DNA of 64,000 bases from Streptomyces zhaozhouensis. Its GTDB lineage: Bacteria > Actinomycetota > Actinomycetes > Streptomycetales > Streptomycetaceae. This document shows positions 52,501 through 60,511 of this stretch, piece by piece (position 1 is the stretch's first letter; each line of letters opens with the position of its first letter). The stretch covers positions 111,420 through 175,419 of the forward strand of contig NZ_OCNE01000016.1 in assembly GCF_900230195.1 (NCBI RefSeq). The letters are read 5' to 3'. The notes below the pieces were generated by a model that saw only the letters and a program-made list of their open reading frames with translations, did not search any database and was not told where the DNA came from. Position numbers and translations under genes: made by a program.

Positions 52501-55500
52501 GAGTGTCTCGCCGAGCGCCTGCCGCGCCCTCTCGTCGATGTTCTGGAAGGCCAGAAGCACCTGGAAGAGGGGGTGCAGGGACGGCGTACGCGGCGGATTG
52601 ACGGCCTCCACCAAGCGCTCGAACGGGATGTCCTGGTGCGCGTAGGCCGCCAGGTCCGCCTTCCGCACCCGAAGCACCAGGTCCCGGAAGGAGGGGTCGC
52701 CCTCGGTCCGCGTGCGCAGCACGAGGGTGTTGACGAAGAAGCCGACCAGTTCCTCGGTGACGGCGTCGGTGCGCCCCGCGACAGGCGCGCCGATGGGGAT
52801 GTCCGTTCCGGCCCCCGTCCTGGTCAACAGGGCGGCGATCGCGGCCTGCACCACCATGAAGGGGGTCGTCCCGGTCTCCCGCGCGAGCGAGACGACCTGC
52901 TCGTGCAGCTCCGCCGGAAGGTCGAGGCGCACCTCGTCGCCCCGCTGCGAGACCAGCGAGGAACGGGGTCGGTCGGTCGGCAGCTCCAACTCGTCCGGGA
53001 GACCGGCGAGAGCCGACGTCCAGTGCGCCAGTTGGGCCGAGATCACGCTGCGCGGGTCGTCCTCCGACCCCATGATCTCTCGCTGCCACAGGGTGTAGTC
53101 CGCGTACTGCACCTCGGGCGTCGTCGGCCCGGTGTCCACGCCCTCGGCCCGGCGGCGGTAGGCGGCGACCAGGTCCCTGTTGAGCGGGATGCGCGACCAG
53201 CCGTCACCGGCGATGTGGTGCAGAAGCAGCAGCAGCACGTGCGCGTCGTCCGCCAGCCGGAACAGCCATGCCCGCAGCGGGAGTTCTGTCGCCAGGTCGA
53301 AGGTGTGCGTCGAGGCGTCCGCGAGGTGCTGCGGCAGTTCGTTCGCGTCGGTGTTGACGGTGGTGAGGGTGAGGTCGGCCTGTTCCGGGGTGAGGATGGT
53401 CTGCCTCGGGCCCTGGTCGTCCTCGGTGTAGAGGGTGCGCAGGGATTCGTGGCGTGCGACGAGGTCGCCGAGCGCCTGGCGGAGTGCGTGGTGGTCGAGT
53501 TTCCCGGTGAGGCGCAGTGCGGTGGGGATGTTGTAGGCGGGCGAGGGCCCTTCGAGCTGGTGGAGGACCCACAGGCGCTGCTGGGCGTACGACAGCGGGA
53601 TGCGGTCGGGGCGTTCACGGGGGGTGAGGGGGGCACGGGCGCCGTCGGCGCCGTCCAGCACGCGGCTGAGCCGGGCGACGGTCGGGGCTTCGAAGAACTG
53701 ACGGAGCGGTAGTTCGGTGCCCAGGGCAACGCGGATGCGGCTGACGAGGCGGGTGGCGAGGAGGGAGTGTCCGCCGAGGTGGAAGAAGTCGTCGTCGATG
53801 GTGACGTGGGGGATGTTGAGGATGTCGGCGTAGAGACCGCAGAGCATTTCCTCGCGGGGGTTGCGCGGTTCGCGGCCGCTGCCGGCGGCGCGGTCCGGTG
53901 CGGGGAGTGCGTTGCGGTCGAGTTTGCCGTGGGGGGTGAGGGGGAGTGCGTCGAGGGTGACGAGGGCGGTGGGGACCATGTAGTCGGGGAGGTGGGCTGC
54001 CGTGTGGTCGCGGAGCTCGTCTTCGGTGACGGGTGCTTGGGTGACGGTGTAGGCGATGAGGCGTTGGTCGCCCGGGGTGTCCTCGCGGAGGATGACGGTG
54101 GCCTGGGTGACGGCGGGGTGGGTGGTCAGGACGGCTTCGATCTCGCCGGGTTCGATGCGGTGGCCGCGGAGTTTGATCTGGTGGTCGGTGCGGCCGGCGT
54201 AGGCGAGTTGACCGTCCTCGCGCCAACGCGCCAGGTCCCCCGTCCGATACATCCGTGCCCCGACACCGCCGTGGGGGTCGGCGACGAAACGCTCGGCCGT
54301 CAGCCCGGGGCGCCCGTGGTAGCCACGGGCCAACTGCGGTCCGGCGAGATAGAGCTCGCCGGTGACCCCGGGCGGGACCGGACGCAAAGCGGCATCCAAC
54401 ACACGCGCACGCATCCCCGGAAAGGGACGCCCGATCGGGACCAGCCCACCGGGGGCCTCCTGGCCGGGAGCCAGATGGTACTCGGTCGCGGTGATCGTGG
54501 TCTCGGTCGGACCGTAGGCGTTGATCACCGTGACATCCGGGTGCCGCTTGCGCCAGGCGTCCAGATCATGCCCGTGCAGCGCCTCACCCCCCAGAATCAG
54601 CGTCTGGGTCGGAGACACCCGCGCCGGAAGGGCGGCCAACAGCGGCAGGTGGGAGGGGGTGGCCTTCAACAACGTCGTCTCGGGCGCGTCCTCGTCCAGG
54701 TCGGCGAGGTGCAGGGTGCCGCCGGTGACCAGCGGCGTCCACAACGCGGTGCCCGTGTGGTCGAACGCCAAAGGCGAGTGCAGGAGAGTGGTGCCCGCAG
54801 CCGCGGTGTAGGTGGCGCGGGCGTGCGCCAGATAGGCCGCCAACGCCCGGTGTTCGACCACCACACCCTTCGGCCGGCCCGTGGAACCCGAGGTATACAG
54901 CAGATACGCCGGATACCGCCCCCGATCCGGACCACTCCGCTCCTCCTCCGAGAGGTTCCCACTCGGATAGGTCTGCCACTCCACCCCGTCCAAAGACGTC
55001 AGGTGCAGCGCCGGTGCGGCGTCGGTCAGGATGTGGGCGATGCGTTCGGCCGGGTAGTCCGGGTCCAACGGCACATACGCCGCACCGCTCTTCCACACCC
55101 CCAGCAACGCCGTGACCACCCCCACCCCCCGCTCCATCTCGACCGCCACGAACCTCTCCGGCCCCGCACCCCGCTCGCGCAACCACCGCGCGACCCGGTT
55201 GGCCCGCGCGTTCAACTCCGCATAGCTCATACGCTCGTTCGCGTCGACCAACGCCACCGCATCCGGCACCACCGCCGCCCGTTCCTCGAACAACGCCACC
55301 GCGTCCACCACCGGCACCCGCGGCCCCGGCCCCGCACCCCACTCCTCCACCAACCGCCGCTCCCCCGCCGCCAACAACTCCAACCGCCCCACCAACCCAC
55401 CACCACAACCCCCCACCAACCCACGCAGCACCCGGAGGAGCTGGTCCATGACGCGGTGGGCCAGCTCCTCCGAGACCAGGTCGGGCTGGTAGTCGAGCCG

Positions 55501-56688
55501 GAGCGAGAGCCCGGAGCGGGCCGCCGCGACCAGGGCCAGCGGGTAGTGGCTGCCGCTGCGGCCGCGAGCCCCGGTCAGCCGAACGCCGTCCAGGCCCTGT
55601 CGCGCGGCGCCGGAGTCGACGTTCACGGGGAAGTTCTCGAAGACCACGACGGTGTCGAAGAGGTCCTCGTAACCCGCCAACCGCTGGATCTCGGCGAGCC
55701 CGATGTTCAGATGGGACCGCAGTCCCACCTGCTGCCGCTGGAGTCGGGCGAAGAAGTCGGCCAGTGGCTCCGAGGGGCGCAGCCGCACCCGCACCGGCAG
55801 CGTGTTGATGAACAGCCCCACCATGGTCTCGATGCCCGCGACCTCGGGCGGCCGGCCGGACACGGTGGCGCCGAACACCACGTCGTCGCGTCCGGTGAGC
55901 GAGCCGACGACCAGTGCCCAGGCGCCCTGCACCAGCGTGTTGAGGGTGAGGCCCTGTTCCCGGACCACGGCGCTCAGCGCCCGGTAGGTCTCCGGGTCGA
56001 GGCGGCGCTCGACGCGCTCGGGTATGACGGCCGGACGAGTGCCCGCGTCCGGGACGACCCGGGTGGGGCCGTCCAGGTCGGCCAGCGCCTCCCGCCACTC
56101 GTCCACCGCCGCCTGGCGGTCCTGGTCGGCCAGCCACTGGAGATAGGCGCGGTACGGCTTGACCGGCGGCAGTTCCCCGTCATCGCCCCCCGACCGGTAG
56201 AGAGCCACCAACTCCCTCACCACCAGCGGCCGGGACCAGCCGTCGAAGAGGATGTGGTGGTAGGTCATCACCAGGCGGTAGGACCGTTCGGTGAGGCGGA
56301 GCAGGGTGAACCGCAGCAGCGGTGGCCTGGCCAGGTCGAAGGGCCTTCTCCGGTCCTCCCGCAGCAGCGCGTCGGCCCTGGCCAGCCGCTCCGGCTCGGC
56401 CAGGTGGGACAGGTCCGCCTCCTCCCACGGCACCGTGACCTCGTACGGGATGAACTGGACCGGCCGGCGGAGCCCCTCGTAGCGGAAGCCGGCGCGCAGG
56501 TTGCCGTGGCGGGCGAGCAGGGCGTCCGCGGCGGCGCGCAACGCGGCGAAGTCCAGTGCGCCCTCCAGGTCGAGGGTCTGCTGGACGGTGTAGACGCTCT
56601 CGGCCCCCTCGTCGTACACGCTGTGGAAGAGCAGCCCTTCCTGGAGAGGGGCCAAGGGCAGGATCTCCTGCAGGCCAGATCGCGTCAT
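49600..56688 (-). CDS. terminating two-module NRPS: C-A-T-C-A-T-TE
   Basis: 2362 residues from ATG 56688, overlapping the hpgT stop, with AAGGAG in front. C1 (1-440) begins LPLAPLQEGLLFH and has HHILFDGWS; this opening is typical of DCL/dual domains accepting a D-residue. A1 (455-945; YTSGSTGRPKGV, NAYGPTETT). T1 Ser975 (LGGHSLL). C2 (1055-1490; SYAQQRLWVLHQL, HHIAGDGWS) is LCL-type. A2 (1505-2000; NGYGPTETT). T2 Ser2045 (LGGYSLL). TE (2115-2345) has GWSFGG, Ser2176, and CAHRDL. Hand-read codes: A1 D-H-T-K-I-G-A-I-T (Asp/Asn-like), A2 D-A-W-T-T-T-G-V-A (close to the kynurenine code I recall for daptomycin). It should add the last two residues and release or cyclise the peptide. Confidence 0.93.
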   Translation of the reverse strand: MTRSGLQEILPLAPLQEGLLFHSVYDEGAESVYTVQQTLDLEGALDFAALRAAADALLARHGNLRAGFRYEGLRRPVQFIPYEVTVPWEEADLSHLAEPERLARADALLREDRRRPFDLARPPLLRFTLLRLTERSYRLVMTYHHILFDGWSRPLVVRELVALYRSGGDDGELPPVKPYRAYLQWLADQDRQAAVDEWREALADLDGPTRVVPDAGTRPAVIPERVERRLDPETYRALSAVVREQGLTLNTLVQGAWALVVGSLTGRDDVVFGATVSGRPPEVAGIETMVGLFINTLPVRVRLRPSEPLADFFARLQRQQVGLRSHLNIGLAEIQRLAGYEDLFDTVVVFENFPVNVDSGAARQGLDGVRLTGARGRSGSHYPLALVAAARSGLSLRLDYQPDLVSEELAHRVMDQLLRVLRGLVGGCGGGLVGRLELLAAGERRLVEEWGAGPGPRVPVVDAVALFEERAAVVPDAVALVDANERMSYAELNARANRVARWLRERGAGPERFVAVEMERGVGVVTALLGVWKSGAAYVPLDPDYPAERIAHILTDAAPALHLTSLDGVEWQTYPSGNLSEEERSGPDRGRYPAYLLYTSGSTGRPKGVVVEHRALAAYLAHARATYTAAAGTTLLHSPLAFDHTGTALWTPLVTGGTLHLADLDEDAPETTLLKATPSHLPLLAALPARVSPTQTLILGGEALHGHDLDAWRKRHPDVTVINAYGPTETTITATEYHLAPGQEAPGGLVPIGRPFPGMRARVLDAALRPVPPGVTGELYLAGPQLARGYHGRPGLTAERFVADPHGGVGARMYRTGDLARWREDGQLAYAGRTDHQIKLRGHRIEPGEIEAVLTTHPAVTQATVILREDTPGDQRLIAYTVTQAPVTEDELRDHTAAHLPDYMVPTALVTLDALPLTPHGKLDRNALPAPDRAAGSGREPRNPREEMLCGLYADILNIPHVTIDDDFFHLGGHSLLATRLVSRIRVALGTELPLRQFFEAPTVARLSRVLDGADGARAPLTPRERPDRIPLSYAQQRLWVLHQLEGPSPAYNIPTALRLTGKLDHHALRQALGDLVARHESLRTLYTEDDQGPRQTILTPEQADLTLTTVNTDANELPQHLADASTHTFDLATELPLRAWLFRLADDAHVLLLLLHHIAGDGWSRIPLNRDLVAAYRRRAEGVDTGPTTPEVQYADYTLWQREIMGSEDDPRSVISAQLAHWTSALAGLPDELELPTDRPRSSLVSQRGDEVRLDLPAELHEQVVSLARETGTTPFMVVQAAIAALLTRTGAGTDIPIGAPVAGRTDAVTEELVGFFVNTLVLRTRTEGDPSFRDLVLRVRKADLAAYAHQDIPFERLVEAVNPPRTPSLHPLFQVLLAFQNIDERARQALGETLPGLRVDRERLSHPVAKFDLAFVFSERHDDDGRAAGMSGSLQYRTGLFDEGTVRTLAASLRRLLWSAVTSPELPLSRLELLDEEQHRRAAALATGAPCELPELPLPALFERQAALTPGAPAVINDGGREEAFTYAEINAAANRLAALLTRRGIGPEQRVGLAIPGSEQLVVAWLAVLKAGAAYLPIDPGYPADRISFMLRDAAPRLILTTGEVGARLPVEEGEAELLAVDDEATRAALAQLPDGDPTDDDRTGPLLTGHPAYVVYTSGSTGRPKGVVVTHQGIASLVAAQRAGLEPTLGDRVLQLVSTSFDASAWDLTTALLSGATLVFAPRERLLGPDLAALVTERGITHLTAPPAAVATLPQGSIPASVTLTVTGEVCPPELAARWLPGGRRMLNGYGPTETTVAAAYGVCRPDSGPGPVPIGRPIPGRRVHLLDSRLRPVPQGVTGEIYVAGAGVARGYLDRPDVTAERFVAEPFGEPGDRMYRTGDLARWRADGQLQFVGRADDQVKIRGFRIELGEIEAVLGAHPAVAQCVVTVREDEAGDKTLAAYATAVTGARLTPDALHEHLVERLPRHMLPASFTVLDGLPLSANGKVDHRALPEPARRSGTDGGVPGTPRERVLCELFAEALGLEEVRVDDDFFQLGGYSLLAIRLVARVRDVLGAELSARDLFESPTPAELARRLDDGGDGGGPYDVILPLRSRGDGAPLFCVHAGSGLSWAYAGLLRHIDPEIPVYGIQARGIAERVPLPDSLTAMVEDYLAELRKVRSSGPYRLLGWSFGGRVAHAMAARLREEGETVELLAVLDASPSTGARRGEEVDEHEFLTRQLADTEARLPAGPLTEGPGLDRLRELLRERGAPIADLDAASLLAVKDVFLNNVRLTNDSVSGRFDGDVVFFASTPRAPVEAPGGRSEAWRPYVTGRIDTHVLPCAHRDLTRPEMLGEIGRIISAHMRPEASGPAADTH
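55385..55440 (-). other. G-rich, quadruplex-capable C-A linker in the NRPS gene
   Basis: The coding strand here is a run of GGG/GG tracts separated by T or TT (GTTGGTGGGGGGTTGTGG and GGTGGGTTGGTGGGGCGG), encoding GLVGGCGGGLVG. It fits a loose G-quadruplex pattern and marks the switch in codon style between C1 and A1. Confidence 0.55.
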
Positions 56689-57998
56689 ACCGACTCCTTG
56701 ATAAAGCGAGCGAGGCGGGCCGCTCCGGTCGTCGCCTCGTCTGCGGTCACATAGCTGCAGGAGAGGCGCAGCTGCCGGTCGCCGCCGCCGTCGAGGTGGA
56801 AGTAGCGCATGGGAGTCCACATCACGCCGTAGTCCTGGGCGGAGGTGCGCAGGGCGCTCTCGTCGGCGGGGAAGGGAACGTCGACGGTGAGGAAGAAGCC
56901 TCCGTCGGGGTCGTTCCAGCGCACGCCGAGCGCGGAGCGTACGGCGGGCGGGAACTCGCGGGCGAGGGTGTCGCGTACGCGTCGCATCGTCTCCTGGTAG
57001 TGCCGCGCCGCGGCCTCGTTCCTGCGGCGCAGGCTGCCGCCCTCGGTGATCAGGAGTCCGGCGACCGCCGCCTGGCTGACGCTGGGGGTGTTCACCGTGA
57101 CCATGCTCTTGATCTTGGCGAGTTCGTCGGCGAGCAGCCCGGTCCCGCCGACCCTGTGGACCCGCTGGTCGGCGACGACATAGCCGACGCGGGCGCCGGG
57201 GAACGCGGTCTTCGCGAACGAGCCGAGATAGATGACCCGTTGACGCCGGTCCAGAGACTTGAGGGTGGGTCGACGGCAGCTGCTGAACAGCCCGTACGGG
57301 TTGTCCTCCAGGAGCAACAGCCCCAGGCTCTCGGCCGTTTCGAGCAGGGCTGCACGGTCCCTGGTGGGCATACTGGCCCCGGTGGGGTTCGAGCAGTCGG
57401 GCACCAGGTACAGCGCGCGGGGGCGGCGGCCCTCGGCTGCCAGCCGTTCCACGGTCTCCCGGAGCGCCGTCCGGCTGACGCCCTGCGGGGTGCTCGCCAC
57501 GGGGACGACGGGCACGTCCAGCAACCTGGCGGCGCCGGTGACCCCGACGTAGCACGGACTGTCCACGAGCAGCACGTCGTCGGGCCCGGAGAAGAGGGCC
57601 CTGAGCACCAGGAGCACGGCTTCCTGGCAGCCGACCGTGACCACCAGCGCGTCCGGGGAGATGTCGATCTCCTCGTCCGCGCGGAGCATGTCGGCGACCA
57701 GCTCCCGGATCTGCCCCGCGGTCTCGCCGTACTGGAACAGCGCGGTGCGGATCTGCTCCTCGCTGCGGCCGGACCGCCGCAGATGTCCGACGTAGGCGTC
57801 GATCAGTCCCGCGACGTCGGAGACCGCGAAGTCGCCCTCGTGGGGCCGTCCGGGGGCGAAGGAGATCGCGTCCGGGTAGCGGAGCGTGATCTCGTTGAGG
57901 AACGTCATGGTGTCCAGCAGCGGGTCCGACACACTGGGGTGCAGGTCCGCCCCGGTCAGCGCCGGCGGCTGGAGCGGCTGGGGAACGCCTGTGGTCAC
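56685..57998 (-). CDS. hpgT: 4-hydroxyphenylglycine aminotransferase (HpgT type)
   Basis: 437 residues from GTG 57998 (GTGA overlap with hmo). Fold-type I PLP enzyme: SNPTGASMP, DNPYGLFSS (PLP Asp/Tyr), and the Schiff-base Lys in SFAKTAFPGARVGY. N-terminal ISFAPGRPHEGDF and the C-terminal RLSCSYVTADEATTGAARLA match the HpgT/MocR-like aminotransferase group. It aminates 4-hydroxyphenylglyoxylate to L-Hpg, usually with tyrosine as amino donor, regenerating 4-hydroxyphenylpyruvate. Confidence 0.93.
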   Translation of the reverse strand: MTTGVPQPLQPPALTGADLHPSVSDPLLDTMTFLNEITLRYPDAISFAPGRPHEGDFAVSDVAGLIDAYVGHLRRSGRSEEQIRTALFQYGETAGQIRELVADMLRADEEIDISPDALVVTVGCQEAVLLVLRALFSGPDDVLLVDSPCYVGVTGAARLLDVPVVPVASTPQGVSRTALRETVERLAAEGRRPRALYLVPDCSNPTGASMPTRDRAALLETAESLGLLLLEDNPYGLFSSCRRPTLKSLDRRQRVIYLGSFAKTAFPGARVGYVVADQRVHRVGGTGLLADELAKIKSMVTVNTPSVSQAAVAGLLITEGGSLRRRNEAAARHYQETMRRVRDTLAREFPPAVRSALGVRWNDPDGGFFLTVDVPFPADESALRTSAQDYGVMWTPMRYFHLDGGGDRQLRLSCSYVTADEATTGAARLARFIKESV

Positions 57999-59110
57999 CG
58001 TGGCATCTCCACTGCGGTCGCGTCGATCGAGGGGACTGTGCGGTGCCCGGTGAAGACCATGGTGTCGGTCAGTTCGCCGCACAGGAGGGACAGCAGCCGG
58101 CGTACGCCCGGGGCCCCGTCGGCGGCCAGCGCGTACAGGACCGGCCGGCCGACGAAGACCGCGGTCGCCCCGAGCGCCAACGCGACGAACGCGTCCGCGC
58201 CGCCGCGCACACCGCCGTCGAGGAAGACGGGGACGCGGCCCTCGGCGGCCGTCACCACCTCGCCCAGCGCGTCGAGCGCCGCCGGCGCACCGTCCAGTTG
58301 GCGGCCTCCGTGGTTGGACACCACGATGCCGGCGGCGCCCGCGCTCAGCGCGGCCCTGGTGTCCTGGGCCGTCATGACCCCCTTGGCCAGCACCGGGAGT
58401 CCGCTCAGCCGGCGCAACCGGCCCACGACCGTCCAGTCCTGGTCCGGGCAGAACGCCGAACGGCTGTGCGCGGAGGGCGAGTCCGTGTCCGTGGCGCCGC
58501 CCGGGGGCGCCTGGCGGTCCGGCTCCAGGTTGGCGGGCCGGATGTGCGCGGGGACTCGGAAGTCGTTGCGCAGGTCGCGCAGCCGCCGCCCCATGTACGG
58601 CGTGTCCACGGTGACGACGAGGGCCTGGTACCCCGCGTCGGCGGCACGGCGGGCCAGGCCGTCGGTGACCCGCTGGTCGCGGAAGCAGTAGAGCTGGAGC
58701 CACAGGGGTGTGGACGTCCCGGCCGCGGCCCGTATCCGTTCCAGTGGCTGGCTGGCGAACGTGCTCACCACCAGCGGCAGCCCGAGCGCACCGGCCGCCT
58801 CGGCGGTACCCGACTCACCGTCGGCGTGCGCCAGTTCGTGGTACGCCAGTGGGGCGATCCCGAGGGGCGCGCCCCATCGGTCACCCAGCACCCGGATCGC
58901 GGTGTCCGGTTCACCGACCGCCGAGAGCCCGCGCGGGCGCAGCCGGACGGAGCCGAACGCCGCCTCGTTGGCGGCCAGCGTCCGCTCCCGGCCCGCGCCA
59001 CCCGCGATGAAGTCCCACACGTCCCGGGGCAGCACGCGGCGCGCCGCGTCGGTGAAGTCGGCACAGTCCAGGAGTCGCGCGCGGGGCGGGACGGCTGCGG
59101 CTTCGCTCAT
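57995..59110 (-). CDS. hmo: 4-hydroxymandelate oxidase (Hmo)
   Basis: 371 residues from ATG 59110 (ATGA overlap with hmaS). FMN-dependent alpha-hydroxyacid oxidase TIM barrel: WDFIAGGAGRERTLAANEAA at the N-terminus, VVTVDTPYMGRRLRDLRN, PVLAKGVMTAQDT (Lys), and VSNHGGRQLDG with the catalytic His. It oxidises 4-hydroxymandelate to 4-hydroxyphenylglyoxylate, step two of Hpg formation. Confidence 0.94.
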   Translation of the reverse strand: MSEAAAVPPRARLLDCADFTDAARRVLPRDVWDFIAGGAGRERTLAANEAAFGSVRLRPRGLSAVGEPDTAIRVLGDRWGAPLGIAPLAYHELAHADGESGTAEAAGALGLPLVVSTFASQPLERIRAAAGTSTPLWLQLYCFRDQRVTDGLARRAADAGYQALVVTVDTPYMGRRLRDLRNDFRVPAHIRPANLEPDRQAPPGGATDTDSPSAHSRSAFCPDQDWTVVGRLRRLSGLPVLAKGVMTAQDTRAALSAGAAGIVVSNHGGRQLDGAPAALDALGEVVTAAEGRVPVFLDGGVRGGADAFVALALGATAVFVGRPVLYALAADGAPGVRRLLSLLCGELTDTMVFTGHRTVPSIDATAVEMPR

Positions 59111-60207
59111 CGGGCCGCTGCCTCCCTGGCCCGCTCCACGGCCTCGTAGAGCGCCTTGATGTTCGAACTGCCGAAGCCGCGGGCGCCGTTGCGCTGTACG
59201 TACTCGTAGAAGAGCGTGCCGCGGGGATAGGGCGAGCGGGCGAATATCTGGAGCAGGTAGCCCCACTCGTCGCGGTCGACCAGGACGTTGGTCGCGCGCA
59301 GGTCCGCGATCCGTTCCCCCATGCCCGCGACGCGTTCCTCCAGCACCTCGTAGTAGGTGCCGGGCGTGCGCAGGAAGGCGACGCCCCGGTCGGAGAGCTG
59401 GCGCACCGTGTCGATGATGTCGTCCACGTGGAACGCCAGGTGCTGGACGCCCGCCCCGGCGTGGGCGGTGAGGAACTGGTCTATCTGGCCGGGGTCGCGG
59501 GAGGGGTCGGGCTCGATGAAGGTGAAGGTGATGCCGCCGGTCGCGTTGCGGACCACGATCGAGTCCATCGCCTGGCTGCCGACCTCGATGTACTCCGAGG
59601 AGTAGTAGGGGATGTCGAAGGCGCTCTCGTAGAAGGCGACGGTGTCCCGCAGCGTGCCCGCCTCCAGGCACACCGCGATGTGGTCGAGGGCGGGCGGCAG
59701 TTCACCGGGGCGCGCGGGCGGGGAGGCCGGGGGCTCGCCGGCGGCGGGCAGCAGGGTCCACTCCCGGTCCGGGGGGAGGTGGCCGGCCGTCGTCGCCGTG
59801 TCGCCGACCAGCGTGTGGCGGAGGTCCCCGAACCCCGAGACGGCGCCGAACAACGCCCCTTCCTGCCCCGGCGCGCGGGACGGGACCGGCGCCCCCAGGG
59901 AGTCCGCGCCCCCCGCCACGGCACGGGCGTGGTCCCGCTCGACGTCCGTGCTGAGGAAGGCGATGTCCGCGATGGAGTCGCCGTGCCGGTCCACATAGCG
60001 GGCGACCTCGCCGTCGTCGTCGAGGGGCTGGGTGACCACGAGCGTCACCCCCTCTCTGCGGAGCGCCGTGGAGGTGACGTCCGGCGCGCCGGTGTCCGGG
60101 CCGGCCACGGCGACCTCGACGAATCCGTGGCCGTCGACCAGATGCGCGACTGCCTCACTCCGGGCCGCGACATACAGCTCGGAAAAAGCGACAGCGGTTA
60201 GCGACAT
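59107..60207 (-). CDS. hmaS: 4-hydroxymandelate synthase (HmaS)
   Basis: 366 residues from ATG 60207 with GGGAG upstream; the longer frame is untranslated leader. Related to 4-hydroxyphenylpyruvate dioxygenase; Fe(II) ligands His (LDHIAVC), His (QHLAFHVDD) and Glu (LFYEYVQR) are visible. SIVVRN and YYEVLEERV in place of the HPPD residues fit the synthase branch, and the following hmo/hpgT genes decide the assignment. First gene of the long minus-strand operon. Confidence 0.94.
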   Translation of the reverse strand: MSLTAVAFSELYVAARSEAVAHLVDGHGFVEVAVAGPDTGAPDVTSTALRREGVTLVVTQPLDDDGEVARYVDRHGDSIADIAFLSTDVERDHARAVAGGADSLGAPVPSRAPGQEGALFGAVSGFGDLRHTLVGDTATTAGHLPPDREWTLLPAAGEPPASPPARPGELPPALDHIAVCLEAGTLRDTVAFYESAFDIPYYSSEYIEVGSQAMDSIVVRNATGGITFTFIEPDPSRDPGQIDQFLTAHAGAGVQHLAFHVDDIIDTVRQLSDRGVAFLRTPGTYYEVLEERVAGMGERIADLRATNVLVDRDEWGYLLQIFARSPYPRGTLFYEYVQRNGARGFGSSNIKALYEAVERAREAAAR

Positions 60208-60511
60208 AATCTGCTCCCGTGAGAGGTTTCCGGCGCACACAATGCTACTGAGAATGCCTACTACCGACGCACCGCAGCAGTCGATCACAACACGCACCGA
60301 ACTTTGCAGGGCACTCTACAAACCGCCCCTATAACTCGGATATCGAAGCTCTATCAAAGCCTTGACCTGCATGTATGCAATCCGGAACACTCACGTTGAC
60401 CGACCGGGAAAGACACTGCTACCTTCCCTTGCAAACGTATGCCATAAGCCCGTTCCACACATTCAGGCGGGCTGCCGTGCGATCGCCACAACTCACGTTA
60501 CTGAGGGAGCC
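60208..60511. promoter_or_regulatory. divergent control region hmaS / acyl-AMP ligase
   Basis: A 304-base, relatively A/T-rich gap. Toward the ligase, TTGACC (60396-60401), 18 bases, TACCTT (60420-60425) form a plausible promoter. An inverted repeat TGCAT-GT-ATGCA (60368-60379) sits just upstream and could be an operator. I could not assign a convincing promoter for hmaS on the other strand. No small gene was recognised. Confidence 0.5.
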
